Positions 42,878-51,261 of a stretch of 64,000 nucleotides of DNA are shown in pieces (the stretch's first letter is position 1; every line of letters starts with the position of its first letter). The translations under genes and the position numbers were made by a program. The notes under the pieces were generated by a model that made no database searches, was not told the DNA's origin, and saw only the letters and a program-made list of their open reading frames with translations. Location of the stretch: the NCBI GenBank assembly GCA_937996235.1, contig CALKVK010000033.1, forward strand, positions 1 to 64,000, read 5' to 3'. The DNA is from an uncultured bacterium. GTDB taxonomy: Bacteria > Planctomycetota > JAJSAM01 > JAJVHW01.

Positions 42878-44274
42878 AGGCCGCCGGCGCTCCTCCGCAC
42901 GCCTGCGCACGCCGCGGTTCGCGGAGCACCGCGGTCGCCATCGTCGCGTGGATCGGCACCGCGCTCGCAGCGACCGGCTGTGGCGCAGAGTCCCGTGGCG
43001 CTGTGCGCGAGCTCGACCGACTCGCGGAGAGTTGGGCCGCTGCAGTGGACGAGGCAACTCAGGATCAGCGCGAGCTGACGCGCTCGGAGCGCGAACTCGG
43101 CGGACGACTCGCGCAGCTCGGAGCGGAGCAGCCCGAGGCGTGGAAACAGCTCCGCGGTGGGGGACTCTCGTCCGGACGCTCGGCCCCGGATCTGGAGACG
43201 GTCCGCCGGCTGCTGGCGCGCGGCGGCCTGGATGCAGCGCCGAACCGAGCTGGGCGGGACGTCGCGCGACGCGACGCTGTGGCGGAGCGGGCCGGACGAG
43301 CAACCACAGGGTCGATGGCGCAGGTGCCCTTCACCCGAACGCTGTTCTCCGTGCGGCGCGTCGAGGATCTCGTCGAGCGACTGGGGGACGTTCCGACCGT
43401 ACACGTCATCGACGCGGTCTCCGGCGAGACGGGCTACCGCCTCGAGTACCCCCTGCTTGCCGGGTGGTTCGCGACGGTGGTGTTGCGCGAGACGGAGTTC
43501 CGCCAGGGCACGGTGGCGGTCTGGGGGCGTCCGGAGTTCTCGCGTAGTGGTGCAGCGGATGCTGGCTCGACCTGGCTGTCCGAGCTCCTGGCGGCGCATG
43601 CGCCCGAGCGCGAGCGGTACCGCATCGAGCAGGAGCGCCGGCGCGTCGACGCAGAGGTCAAGCGCATCGCCGACGCGGACGAGCGAGCGGAGAACGCACG
43701 GCTCGACCGCGTCGCGCAGATCGAGTGCGAGCGCGATCTCGCGCGCTCGGAACTCGCGGAGCGGGCGGAGGCTCGCCGCGACGCGCTCGTGCGGCGCTAC
43801 GTGGAGGAGTGCGACGCGCTCGCCGCGCGCCTGGCCGCGGGACGTCGCGAGCGCGAGGAGTTCGAGCGGCGCTGCGCCGAGGAAGAACGCGACGAGGAGG
43901 AGCGGCGGGCGCTGCGCAGAGAGACGGAGTTCGAGGCCATCGACGCGCTCGCCCACAGGCAGCGCGAACTCGCGCGGATGCGAGCCGCGGATCCCGCCGC
44001 ACTGGCCGAGGAGGAGGCTCGGATCGAGCAAGAACGCGAGCGCTCGCACCGCGAGTGGGAGGAGCGAGAGGCGGGGCAGCGATCTGCCGACTCGGAGCGG
44101 CGTTCGCGGGGGCTCGCCGTCCTCGACGAGCCGATCGCCGCCGCGGAGAGGCGTCTCGCAGCGATCCCCGAGAAGCAGACGCGGCTCCGCGAGGAACTCG
44201 AGCTCGGTCTCGCGCGCGAGAGCCAGGAACTCGAGGACCGGTTCCGGACCCTCCTGGAGGCGCTGCAGCACTGA
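42874..44274 (+). CDS. coiled-coil lipoprotein
   Basis: 466 aa. Signal peptide with lipobox-like IVAWIGTALAATGCGAE (cysteine near residue 36), so probably a lipoprotein. Residues 45-110 are polar; 140-250 form a small globular part with FSVRRVEDLVERLGDV. From about 250 to the end it is an extremely charged Glu/Arg helix (IEQERRRVDAEVKRIADADE and many similar stretches), a long coiled coil. Start at 42874 overlaps the DUF1232 stop. A surface tether or structural spacer is likely; no family is recognised. Confidence 0.65.
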   Translation: MKAAGAPPHACARRGSRSTAVAIVAWIGTALAATGCGAESRGAVRELDRLAESWAAAVDEATQDQRELTRSERELGGRLAQLGAEQPEAWKQLRGGGLSSGRSAPDLETVRRLLARGGLDAAPNRAGRDVARRDAVAERAGRATTGSMAQVPFTRTLFSVRRVEDLVERLGDVPTVHVIDAVSGETGYRLEYPLLAGWFATVVLRETEFRQGTVAVWGRPEFSRSGAADAGSTWLSELLAAHAPERERYRIEQERRRVDAEVKRIADADERAENARLDRVAQIECERDLARSELAERAEARRDALVRRYVEECDALAARLAAGRREREEFERRCAEEERDEEERRALRRETEFEAIDALAHRQRELARMRAADPAALAEEEARIEQERERSHREWEEREAGQRSADSERRSRGLAVLDEPIAAAERRLAAIPEKQTRLREELELGLARESQELEDRFRTLLEALQH

Positions 44275-44756
44275 TTGCGCCGTGCCGTCGCGGCGAAGGG
44301 GGGGATGGGGCGGAGCGCGGCATCGATCCCACGGTTGAGATCGCCTACTCCGGCACCAAGTGCCCGGGTCTCGATGCGCGTGCGACGCTGGCCTCTGCCT
44401 ACGTGCAGCGGCGCGAGCCACGGTCAGCGCGAGGCGCGCTCTCGACCGCGTGCGAGCGCCACGTGCTGCGCCGGAAGCCGTCGTCGTCGAGTGACCGGAC
44501 GCGCGACGGACAGTGTCGTCGTGCGGTGCACGAGACGCATGACGTCGCCGCGATCATCGTCAACGATCCGCGCAGCTCGAGGCCGCGGACTCGACCTTGC
44601 GCCGCACTGGCCGCGCGTGCAGCGCAAGGTCCGTCCAATAGCCGCGGACACTTGCAGATCCACCAGTAGCCGCGCTTTCGCGTCCGTAGAATGGCAAGTC
44701 CAAGGCGAGACGCGCCTTGCGTCGATCCCCGACGCGCAAGTCTCGAGGAGATGGCC
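44275..44756. other. intergenic region
   Basis: 482 bases without a supported gene on either strand; open frames are arginine- and serine-rich shadows. The last 40 bases before the next gene contain an imperfect inverted repeat around the ribosome binding site (TTGCGTCG ... CGACGCGCAA). Confidence 0.4.
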
Positions 44757-45188
44757 ATGCCCAAACGCGAACGCAGTCCGGTGTGTGGACAGGATCTAGC
44801 GAAGGCTCCGTCGCACGTACGGTGCGAGCGTGTGATCGAGCGCGGAGGCGGTGTCGCCGAGCGGTGCTCCCGGTTCACCATTCGCCTGCCGGATGGCGAC
44901 CGGGACCGGTATTGCGTGTCGCACAGCACGACCGAGTACGCGGCGACGCTTCGGTCCAAGGGCTCCAAGGCGCAGCGAGCCGCCTCCGAGGTGGAGCGCG
45001 CGCGACTCGAATCCATCGCGCACAGCCTGCTTCCGAGACGCTGGCGCTGCCCGAGCGAGGTGCTCACCGCACGCTTCCGGCTCTATCAAGCGATCGCGCG
45101 CCAAGACGTCTCCGCTTCCCAGGCGCGCGAACTCAGGGCGATCCTGATCGATGTCGCACGCGACTTCTGCGCGTACCCGATGCTCTGA
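44757..45188 (+). CDS. zinc-finger-like hypothetical protein (paralogue A)
   Basis: 143 aa; start at 44757 has GGAG eight bases upstream. N-terminal CERVIERGGGVAERCSRFTI followed by RLPDGDRDRYCVSHSTTEYA suggests a CxnC...CxxH zinc-binding module (about 23-60). The C-terminal 80 residues are helical (LTARFRLYQAIARQDVSASQ, then ELRAILIDVARDFC). The same layout recurs in the next gene, where PDG and CxAH positions match, so the two are divergent paralogues. Function unknown. Confidence 0.6.
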   Translation: MPKRERSPVCGQDLAKAPSHVRCERVIERGGGVAERCSRFTIRLPDGDRDRYCVSHSTTEYAATLRSKGSKAQRAASEVERARLESIAHSLLPRRWRCPSEVLTARFRLYQAIARQDVSASQARELRAILIDVARDFCAYPML

Positions 45189-45277
45189 ACGATCACAGAT
45201 TCGAGGACGAGCGGGACGCGCGTCGCGATCCCGCACAGGCGCCACAAAGACGCGCAGAACGCGAAGGCGAGGAACCG

Positions 45278-46129
45278 ATGGGAACGCCGCAACGCCAGCG
45301 TCAACTTGGCGACCGAACGAACCGAGGGCTGCGCGTCGTCCGCGAGGCTCGGCACTGGCCGCGGGGCTGGGACTTGGCGCTCGAGCGGTGTCGAGGCCTG
45401 TCCGGGCGGGGCGCGCAGTGCCGGCGCACCGCGGCGCGCGACTCGCTCTGGTGTGTGGCGCATCGGCACCAGACGCCGGACCTGGTCAGGCGCCGGGCGC
45501 CGGCGGTCGTCGTCACGGAGCGATGGAGCGCTGCGGCGGTTGCCATCCCTCGCCAGCGGCGCTGCCGCCATCGCGTCCTGATCGGATCGGGCGCTACGCG
45601 CCGCTGCGGCAACTGGACGCTTCGGATCCCGGACGGGACCTTCGACTCCTGCTGTGCCGCGCACACGCGACACGCCGGGTATCGCGACCACGTCCGCGCG
45701 GAGCGCGAGCGGCGCCGGTACGTCGCGTGGGCCTGGCGCGTGCGCGTTCTCGACCCGCTGCCGATGACGCCCGACGAGGTCCAGACAGCGCGCTGGCACC
45801 TCATGGTGAAGCTCGAGGTCGGCGCGATCGGACCCGCAGTCGCGACCGTGATCGGCGCGTGGCTCAATCGTCGGATCGACGCCCTGGACGCCGCAGGCCT
45901 GCTCCCGCGCGAGGGCGGCGCCGGGGTGCGCCGGGTTCTTCCCGGCGAGACGCTCGAGTCGCACGGGGTTCGGCCGGAGCAGATCCTCTCGAAGGAGGAG
46001 TTCGAGGCTCTCCACAGCGGCATGCTCGAGGACGAGCGGAACGGGATCGAGACCCCGAGCGAGTTCGTCGAGATCTGCGCGCGCTATCTCCGCAGTCGGC
46101 AGGACCAGCCGCGCGACCCGGCAAGTTGA
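45278..46129 (+). CDS. duplicated zinc-finger-like hypothetical protein (paralogue B)
   Basis: 283 aa, start at 45278 after GAGGA. Two zinc-binding-like modules: CRGLSGRGAQCRRTAARDSL with CVAHRH (about 38-62), and CRHRVLIGSGATRRCGNWTL with RIPDGTFDSCCAAHTRH (about 95-133). The second aligns with the module of the preceding gene (CxxxV......RC..(F/W)T(I/L)R(I/L)PDG..D..C..H). The C-terminal 130 residues are helical with a conserved-looking LLPREGGAGVRRVLPGETLE. No catalytic motif seen. Possibly DNA- or RNA-binding; function unknown. Confidence 0.6.
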   Translation: MGTPQRQRQLGDRTNRGLRVVREARHWPRGWDLALERCRGLSGRGAQCRRTAARDSLWCVAHRHQTPDLVRRRAPAVVVTERWSAAAVAIPRQRRCRHRVLIGSGATRRCGNWTLRIPDGTFDSCCAAHTRHAGYRDHVRAERERRRYVAWAWRVRVLDPLPMTPDEVQTARWHLMVKLEVGAIGPAVATVIGAWLNRRIDALDAAGLLPREGGAGVRRVLPGETLESHGVRPEQILSKEEFEALHSGMLEDERNGIETPSEFVEICARYLRSRQDQPRDPAS

Positions 46130-46526
46130 GCGACCCGCACTCGCGGTGGGCAGCGACACGGCGGGTCGGTGCGTGCCGATGGCGAGCTCGGGTGGTTCGA
46201 CGTCGAACCACACCGAGGTGTCGATGGCGTTGGCGCGGGCGGCCGCTGCTCCGCGCGGCCGATCCGCATCCCACACGCAGGCAGCGTCGCGCCGCGGCGA
46301 GGAGCGATGGCCGTCGTGGACTCGCGAGCGCGCGGCGCCTGACGTGCAGAGCTCGCACCGCGACGCGCCGGCGCGGGGCTGTGGCAGCGGCTAGCCTCCA
46401 GCTCCCGGGCATGCGGCCGCTTCTCGTCCGGTTGAGATGAGCGGCTGCGCGGTCCGCGTAGAGCGGGTCTCCCGGCAGCCCAGGGGCCTGCGCCGCCGGA
46501 ACCCCTTGCGCCAAGAAGTGTTATGG
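46130..46526. other. intergenic region with palindrome
   Basis: 397 bases without a clear gene. Besides the 18-bp palindrome at 46193-46210, I see no hairpin or reading frame with protein-like composition until the nuclease-like frame that starts near 46527. Confidence 0.4.
46193..46210. repeat. dispersed 18-bp perfect palindrome
   Basis: TGGTTCGACGTCGAACCA is its own reverse complement. An identical copy is at 908-925 and a copy with one mismatch at 42003-42020. It could be a site for a symmetric DNA-binding protein, or a chance recurrence of high-GC codon combinations. Confidence 0.45.
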
Positions 46527-46877
46527 ATGCTCCGGATGCGAGTCCACGCCGATCGCGTCCCGGGCCCGAGGCGCCTGCGGGTTCGCCTCCGCAGCCCCTT
46601 GTCGCACAGCGAGTTGCGATACCGAGGGTCGCGACCCGGGGGCGGCGCCGAGCCGGGTGCACGGCTCTACCGCCAGGTGCGCGTCCCGCTGCTGTCGATC
46701 GCGGCCGGGCGCCGCGGCATGCCGCTCTACCTGACCGTCGACTTCGTCGTCGTCCGCGGGGACGGGTCCGAGGAGTGGATCCACGCGAAGACGCGGCGCC
46801 GCAGCCGCGAGTGGATCCGCGGCCGCGCGGCCGCGGAGGCGTGGCTCGGGGCTCCCGTCGCGGAGGTGGATCGGTGA
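46527..46877 (+). CDS. PD-(D/E)XK-like small protein, possibly DUF1064-related
   Basis: About 116 aa; the start is uncertain (ATG at 46527, 46536 or further up at 46437). The C-terminal half is protein-like: LYRQVRVPLLSIAAGR, then TVDFVVVRGDGSEEWIHAKT, and RRSREWIRGRAAAEAWLGAP. The order Asp, then E-x-x-x-K within two strands matches the small phage Holliday-junction-type nucleases related to DUF1064 and VRR families. The N-terminal half is arginine-rich and less convincing. A mobile-element nuclease is likely but not certain. Confidence 0.5.
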   Translation: MLRMRVHADRVPGPRRLRVRLRSPLSHSELRYRGSRPGGGAEPGARLYRQVRVPLLSIAAGRRGMPLYLTVDFVVVRGDGSEEWIHAKTRRRSREWIRGRAAAEAWLGAPVAEVDR

Positions 46878-46956
46878 CGGCCGTCGAGCGCCGCGTCGCA
46901 GCGCATAGACTGACCGCGGCGCCCGCGCGGCGCCGCTCCCCGGAAGGTGGGTGTGC

Positions 46957-47319
46957 ATGAGACAGGTGAAGGCAGGCGAGCGGCTCTGGCTCGCACGGAC
47001 GTCGATCACGACCGAGAACCGCGGCGGCGAGATGCGCGTGCTGCCGGAACTCACCAGGCCCTGCGAAGTGCAGGTCTCCGGCCCGATCGCAGTGAACCGC
47101 ACCGGCGAACGCTTCGTGGCCGTGCGCACGCCGTTCGGGTTGCGCCTCGCGTTGATCGACCACCTCTACCCCACCCGCGAGGCGGCCGAGGCCGCGAGCC
47201 CGCGCGGCGACTCGCGCGAGCCGCTGACGGACGCGGACTACCTCGACGGGGGCTCTGCGGAGTGCAGCCAATCGGGCGCGGACCCGGCGCAGGGCTGGGG
47301 CTCCCCTCCAGAGCGCTAA
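46957..47319 (+). CDS. small hypothetical protein
   Basis: 120 aa. GGAAGGTGGG precedes the ATG at 46957 (an in-frame GTG at 46951 is possible). Mostly beta, with a strand-rich N-terminus (MRQVKAGERLWLARTSITTE and RPCEVQVSGPIAVNRTGERF) and a disordered Pro/Ser/Gly tail. It could be a small barrel such as an SH3-like or phage accessory protein. No family is recognised. Confidence 0.5.
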   Translation: MRQVKAGERLWLARTSITTENRGGEMRVLPELTRPCEVQVSGPIAVNRTGERFVAVRTPFGLRLALIDHLYPTREAAEAASPRGDSREPLTDADYLDGGSAECSQSGADPAQGWGSPPER

Positions 47320-47389
47320 CCGCAGCGATTGGAGATTCGCGCGGCGATCGCGCTGCGAGGTACGCTCCCCACCCAGGGGAGGGAGCGTC

Positions 47390-48211
47390 ATGGAGTTCAC
47401 GGTGGAGTTCACGTCGGTGCCTCCGGCGAGCGATCCCCGCCTGCAGGACGGCCGTCGCGTACTCGATGCGCTGAGCACGGCGGCCTTCGAGCGCCTCTCG
47501 GTCGACGTGGACCCCCTCCTCGCCGTGACCCTGGACGGCGTGCGCTTCGCAATCGAGATGGCAAAGCTGTCGTACGTCCGACTGCAGGTGGCGATCGGAG
47601 TTCTCTCCACTCACGCGCCGAGCCATCCGGACCACAGGTCGGCCACGTACGCCGCGCTCGAGGACGCTTGGTCCGTACTCGACACGTTCTGCCGACTCGC
47701 CCATCTGGTGAAGGCGCACAAGACGCTCCGGAGCTCAGACGCTGGGAAGCGAATCGGGCTGCTCTGGAAGGACGTGAAGGTGGCTCGCGACTGGGTGCAC
47801 CACCTTCACGACCGCGGCAGGATGGACGCGCTTGCAGCGACGGGGCGCCACGTCTGGGGCGCGCTCGGATGGCAAGTCATGCAGGGTGACGGCCAAGTGC
47901 GTCTCGGCTTCGTCGTCGCGGGCAGCGCGCGCAGGAAGGGCATCATCGATCCGCCTCTCCCGTCGTTCACGGGGCTCCACTCGCCGTTCGGAGCGCTGAA
48001 GCTGACTGGGTACGAGCGGCTGGACGGGCCGGCCGCCAGCGGAGCGATGCGCCCCGTCGCGGTACCGCTGAGCGAGTTGATCGATGCGATTGCGGACCTG
48101 GTCCCCGTCGTGCGGGATCTCGCCGCGACGGCGATCGATGGCTCGCCGGACGGCGAGACGTCGACTGGCGCAGACGCTGAGTCGGCTGGCGGCGGGCACA
48201 CCGAGCACTGA
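47390..48211 (+). CDS. hypothetical protein, HEPN-like helical part
   Basis: 273 aa; GGGAGGGAG lies a few bases before the ATG. Residues 1-60 are beta-rich; residues about 70-160 form a helical bundle with RLAHLVKAHKTLRSSDAGKR and KVARDWVHHLHDRGRMDAL, where R-x4-H resembles the RxxxxH motif of HEPN ribonucleases. The C-terminal 60 residues are disordered and acidic. HEPN identity is tentative. It is the gene before the second radC, in the same direction. Confidence 0.5.
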   Translation: MEFTVEFTSVPPASDPRLQDGRRVLDALSTAAFERLSVDVDPLLAVTLDGVRFAIEMAKLSYVRLQVAIGVLSTHAPSHPDHRSATYAALEDAWSVLDTFCRLAHLVKAHKTLRSSDAGKRIGLLWKDVKVARDWVHHLHDRGRMDALAATGRHVWGALGWQVMQGDGQVRLGFVVAGSARRKGIIDPPLPSFTGLHSPFGALKLTGYERLDGPAASGAMRPVAVPLSELIDAIADLVPVVRDLAATAIDGSPDGETSTGADAESAGGGHTEH

Positions 48212-48323
48212 CCGTCCTCGGGGCGGCCCGAAGAATCCCCGGAATCTTGACGATCGCACCGAACCGTAGACCCGACGTCGGGTTTTCTCTCGCATGAGTC
48301 ACATGCACGAGAGGAGCGAAACG

Positions 48324-48899
48324 ATGATCGAGGCGATGGGTCGGCTGGTCGGGAAGCGCGCTGCGGCGCTGGTCGCGGGACTGGTCGAGGAGCGCGGCGC
48401 CGCGGCGCTGCGCAGCATGACGGTCGAGGAGCTGGAAGCGGCGGGCCTCGCGCGCGCCGCGGCCACGAAGGTGCGGGCGCTCGTCGACGTCGCGAGCGAG
48501 ATCCACGACGCGCGGCTGCGCCGCGGCGACGCGTTCCGCTCGTCGCGCGACGTCGCCCGGGGCTACGCGCACCTCCGCGAGCTGCGCACGGAGCAGTTCC
48601 ACGCGCTGCTGCTCGACGGGAAGCACCGGGTCATCCGGGACGTGCTCGTGTCGCAGGGCACGCTCACGTCGTCCCCGGTCCACCCGCGCGAGGTCTTCGG
48701 CCCCGCGATCCGCGAGGCGGCCGCCGCGGTCGTCTTCGTCCACAACCACCCGTCCGGCGACCCGACGCCGAGCGTGGACGACATCGAAGTCACCCGCCGC
48801 CTGCGCGAGGTCGGCGAGCTGGTCGGGATCCTCGTGCTCGACCACGTGGTGATCGGAGACGGGACGCACGTCTCGCTCGCCGACCGGGGGCTGCTCTAG
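48324..48899 (+). CDS. radC: RadC-like JAB domain protein (copy 2)
   Basis: 191 aa from the ATG at 48324, behind GAGGAG; in-frame ATGs at 48294 and 48303 are possible. Same domain order as the copy at 3423-4028: helical HhH-like N-terminus, SQGTLTSSPVHPREVFGPAI and the metal-binding VHNHPSGDPTPSVDDIEV. JAB residues HxH and D are present. The two copies share almost the same JAB domain, with the N-terminal regions diverged, so they probably come from related mobile elements. A 26-bp palindrome follows the stop. Confidence 0.9.
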   Translation: MIEAMGRLVGKRAAALVAGLVEERGAAALRSMTVEELEAAGLARAAATKVRALVDVASEIHDARLRRGDAFRSSRDVARGYAHLRELRTEQFHALLLDGKHRVIRDVLVSQGTLTSSPVHPREVFGPAIREAAAAVVFVHNHPSGDPTPSVDDIEVTRRLREVGELVGILVLDHVVIGDGTHVSLADRGLL

Positions 48900-48910
48900 C
48901 CCCTGCCCCT

Positions 48911-48936
48911 CGGGGGCCGGGACGTCCCGGCCCCCG
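48911..48936. terminator. 26-bp perfect palindrome, terminator-like
   Basis: CGGGGGCCGGGAC followed directly by its reverse complement GTCCCGGCCCCCG, starting 12 bases after the radC stop. It forms a long GC hairpin with a minimal loop. No T-tract, but its position suggests transcription termination or mRNA 3'-end protection. Confidence 0.6.
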
Positions 48937-48973
48937 CACCCACCCACGACGCCCCACACGCCCGGAGGACGCC

Positions 48974-49495
48974 ATGACGACGCACACGCACACGCTGTCG
49001 ATCGACCGCACGCTCGAACTCGCCGAGGAGGCCCTGCACCTGGCCGCGGAGGACCACGACGACGGCGCGGCCCGCGCCGACGAGGACCTCGCCCGCGAGG
49101 AGCGGGGCTACGCTTCCGAGTACCGCGCCGCCGCTTCCGAGCTGCGCGCGCTGCGCGAGGGCCTCCCGCACGTGCCCGAGCTGGCCCGCGCCGTTCGCCG
49201 CCTGCTCGACGCGCTCGACGCCGACGTGTTCACCGACGCGCCCGAGTGCCGCGGCCAGCTCCGCCTCATCGACCAGGAGCGCGATCGCGCGCGCTGGCTC
49301 CTGCAGAGGCTCCCGTCGGCCGACGGGGAGCCCGCCCGGCCCGACGGGGGCCTGGCGCCGCCGGTCGACGACTGCGAAGCTGCGCGCCGCCGTGTGCGGG
49401 CCGCGCAGCTCGACGCGGCGCCGCGGCCGTACGCGACGCCGGGCGGCGGAGAGTCGCTCCTGCGCGACGGGAGCCTTGCGACGACGGGAGCCTGA
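48974..49495 (+). CDS. Ala/Arg-rich coiled-coil hypothetical protein
   Basis: 173 aa with GGAGG upstream. Residues 5-70 form a charged helix (DRTLELAEEALHLAAEDHDD), followed by more helices (ARAVRRLLDALDADVFTD) and a Pro/Asp-rich tail. Only three cysteines; no membrane part. It follows radC copy 2 and precedes a small CPNC-ribbon protein, with 1 base between stop and start. Unknown function, probably carried by the same mobile element. Confidence 0.6.
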   Translation: MTTHTHTLSIDRTLELAEEALHLAAEDHDDGAARADEDLAREERGYASEYRAAASELRALREGLPHVPELARAVRRLLDALDADVFTDAPECRGQLRLIDQERDRARWLLQRLPSADGEPARPDGGLAPPVDDCEAARRRVRAAQLDAAPRPYATPGGGESLLRDGSLATTGA

Positions 49496-49496
49496 C

Positions 49497-49715
49497 GTGC
49501 CGACGTGCCCGAACTGCGGCCACGAGTGGAGCGACGAGAAGGCGCGCGAGCGGCGCGCCCGCTACGAAGAGCACCGCCCGCCGCGCGGCGACGCACGACG
49601 GGCGTACCTGCGCGACTACGCCCGCGGCCGCCGCCACGCGGCCGCGGGGAAGGCGCGCGAAAGGGGAGCGTCTGACGCATACCGCGCCGGGTACTCTGCC
49701 GCGTCAGACGCGTAG
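49497..49715 (+). CDS. small zinc-ribbon-like protein
   Basis: 72 aa, GTG start with GGGAG seven bases upstream. The N-terminus VPTCPNCGHEWSD is half a zinc ribbon; no second cysteine pair follows, so metal binding would need a dimer. The rest is a basic helix (ARGRRHAAAGKARERG) and an Ala-rich tail. It is coupled to the preceding gene. Confidence 0.5.
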   Translation: MPTCPNCGHEWSDEKARERRARYEEHRPPRGDARRAYLRDYARGRRHAAAGKARERGASDAYRAGYSAASDA

Positions 49716-49749
49716 TCGTCCGGTGGCCCAAGTCGCGTCGCACTCGCGA

Positions 49750-50436
49750 CTACGTCGGATCCGCGGCAGGTGGGCGCTTGAGCTCTGCAAGCCGCCTCAA
49801 CTCCCTTGAGCGCGCGTAGACGTGATGTGCGATGTGCTGAAGCACCAACCGCGCAGCCTCGGCTTCCGCTGTGCCGATCTCCTTGAACGACTTGACGCTG
49901 TGCGCGGCGTCGTTGCCGTATTGGCGTACATCGTGCATGGCCTGACGCACGAGGTCATCGAGGCCGTGGCTCGCGCAGAGCGCGTCGATTCGCTGCTCGA
50001 GATTCGCCCCGGTAGCCGAGCGATCGATGCAGATCTGCTCAAGCGCACGACGATACATCATCGCCGCAGCGTAGTAGAGCCCGTGCGTTTCGCACGCCGC
50101 CGCCTCGTTGAGAAAGCCGAGCACGGCATCGGGAACATCGTCGATGTGAACGCGTACGACCGCCCGAGGAAGGACGATCGTCTCTGCCTTCTCGGAGGAT
50201 CTGGCCGTCGGTTCCGTACGGCTGACGAGCATGACTTGTCCACACGACGGATCCGGACAACGGAAGAGACCGACGAAGGTGGTCGTGCGCCTCACGTGAT
50301 CCTGCGAGTAAGCCGCTCGGTCGAAGACGCTACGCAGGGCGGCGAGATGACCACACCCTGGGCATCGAGTGCTCACCTCGAAAGTAGACTGATATACAGC
50401 GAGGGCGGGTCCAGGGGTTGGGAAGCGCAGTGTCAT
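49750..50436 (-). CDS. DUF4145 domain protein
   Basis: 228 aa. N-terminal zinc-ribbon-like STRCPGCGH and FRCPDPSCGQ, then a DUF4145 helical domain with AACETHGLYYAAAMMYRRAL and VRQYGNDAAHSVKSF, typical for this family. DUF4145 proteins occur beside restriction enzymes and as parts of toxin-antitoxin or HEPN-like systems. It runs convergent to the zinc-ribbon gene and downstream of the small minus-strand operon, behind a hairpin at 50490-50509. Confidence 0.82.
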   Translation of the reverse strand: MTLRFPTPGPALAVYQSTFEVSTRCPGCGHLAALRSVFDRAAYSQDHVRRTTTFVGLFRCPDPSCGQVMLVSRTEPTARSSEKAETIVLPRAVVRVHIDDVPDAVLGFLNEAAACETHGLYYAAAMMYRRALEQICIDRSATGANLEQRIDALCASHGLDDLVRQAMHDVRQYGNDAAHSVKSFKEIGTAEAEAARLVLQHIAHHVYARSRELRRLAELKRPPAADPT

Positions 50437-50489
50437 TCGCGGAGGATAGCGCGAGTCGCGGACCCGCTCACGGGAAGATCGTCACAGTC

Positions 50490-50509
50490 GCCGCTGCCGG
50501 AGAGCGGCG
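50490..50509 (-). terminator. short hairpin between two minus-strand genes
   Basis: CGCCGCT pairs with AGCGGCG over seven bases around GCCGGAG, about 13 bases after the Cys-rich protein's stop. It could end the lysis-like operon before the DUF4145 gene. Confidence 0.4.
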
Positions 50510-50521
50510 TGATCACTCCGA

Positions 50522-50791
50522 TCACAGCCTCAATCTCCGGTACATGACCCAGTCTGGCAGACGGCGAGCGCGGCGTGCGGGCGCGCGAGAGGCCCGCCGT
50601 CGCCACGGCATCAGCACGGGGAAGTCGTCGTCGCGGAAGCGGCAGACGCGCACGTGGTGCTCGCACACGCGGGCCGGCTTGCCGTGCAGCGAGAACGTCT
50701 CGGGCTCACACGCGCAGCCGCGCGGGCAGCGGCACACGGCCATCTCGTCGCACCAGAAGCCGCACCGGCAGGCGCCGGGCGGGCACCTCAT
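50522..50791 (-). CDS. Cys-rich small protein
   Basis: 89 aa from the ATG at 50791, overlapping the stop of the 157-aa gene (ATGA). Eleven cysteines occur in the first 50 residues (CPPGACRCGFWC, CRCPRGCAC, then CEHHVRVC), which suggests two or more zinc sites or a disulfide-rich fold. The rest is basic. Unrecognised. Confidence 0.55.
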   Translation of the reverse strand: MRCPPGACRCGFWCDEMAVCRCPRGCACEPETFSLHGKPARVCEHHVRVCRFRDDDFPVLMPWRRRASRAPARRARRLPDWVMYRRLRL

Positions 50792-51261
50792 CCGCCGCGG
50801 GTGCCGTCGACCTTGCCGATCGGACGGGCCTCGACGGACTCCGTGCGCGGGACGTCGGCCATGCGGCACGCGAGGCCGGCGCGCTGGTCCTCGCGTAGCC
50901 CGCGGACCTCGCGCGCGAGCGCGTCGACGGCGTCGACCGTGCGCGAGCTCGAGGACGCGAACGAGCCCTCCACGCGCTGCAGCGCCGCGTCGAAGCGCGT
51001 CGTCGTGCGGTCGCGCTCAGCGCGCTCCTCGGCGCGGTCCTTCTCGCGCTCCTCGCGCGCGGCCGCGAGGACGGCCGCGAAGCGCTCGTCCGCGCGCTCC
51101 TCGCGCCGCGCCTGCGCGGCGAGCCACACGCGCACGACGCCGAAGAGCCCGCCGCCGCCGAGGACCGCAGCGACGAGGGCGACCGCGCCGTCGCCCTCGA
51201 GCGACGCGAGCAGGGCGGTCGGGAGCAGGCCGCTCATGGCGGCCAAGAGCGCGAGCCGCAT
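50788..51261 (-). CDS. small membrane-anchored coiled-coil protein (holin/spanin-like)
   Basis: 157 aa. Two hydrophobic stretches (LALLAAMSGLLPTALLAS and AVALVAAVLGGGGLFGVVRV, residues 3-48) give a hairpin in the membrane. Residues 50-130 are a charged coiled coil (REERADERFAAVLAAAREER). This layout recalls phage holins and i-spanins. It starts in the stop of the 74-aa gene (TGATG). Lysis function is inferred from layout and neighbours. Confidence 0.55.
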   Translation of the reverse strand: MRLALLAAMSGLLPTALLASLEGDGAVALVAAVLGGGGLFGVVRVWLAAQARREERADERFAAVLAAAREEREKDRAEERAERDRTTTRFDAALQRVEGSFASSSSRTVDAVDALAREVRGLREDQRAGLACRMADVPRTESVEARPIGKVDGTRGG

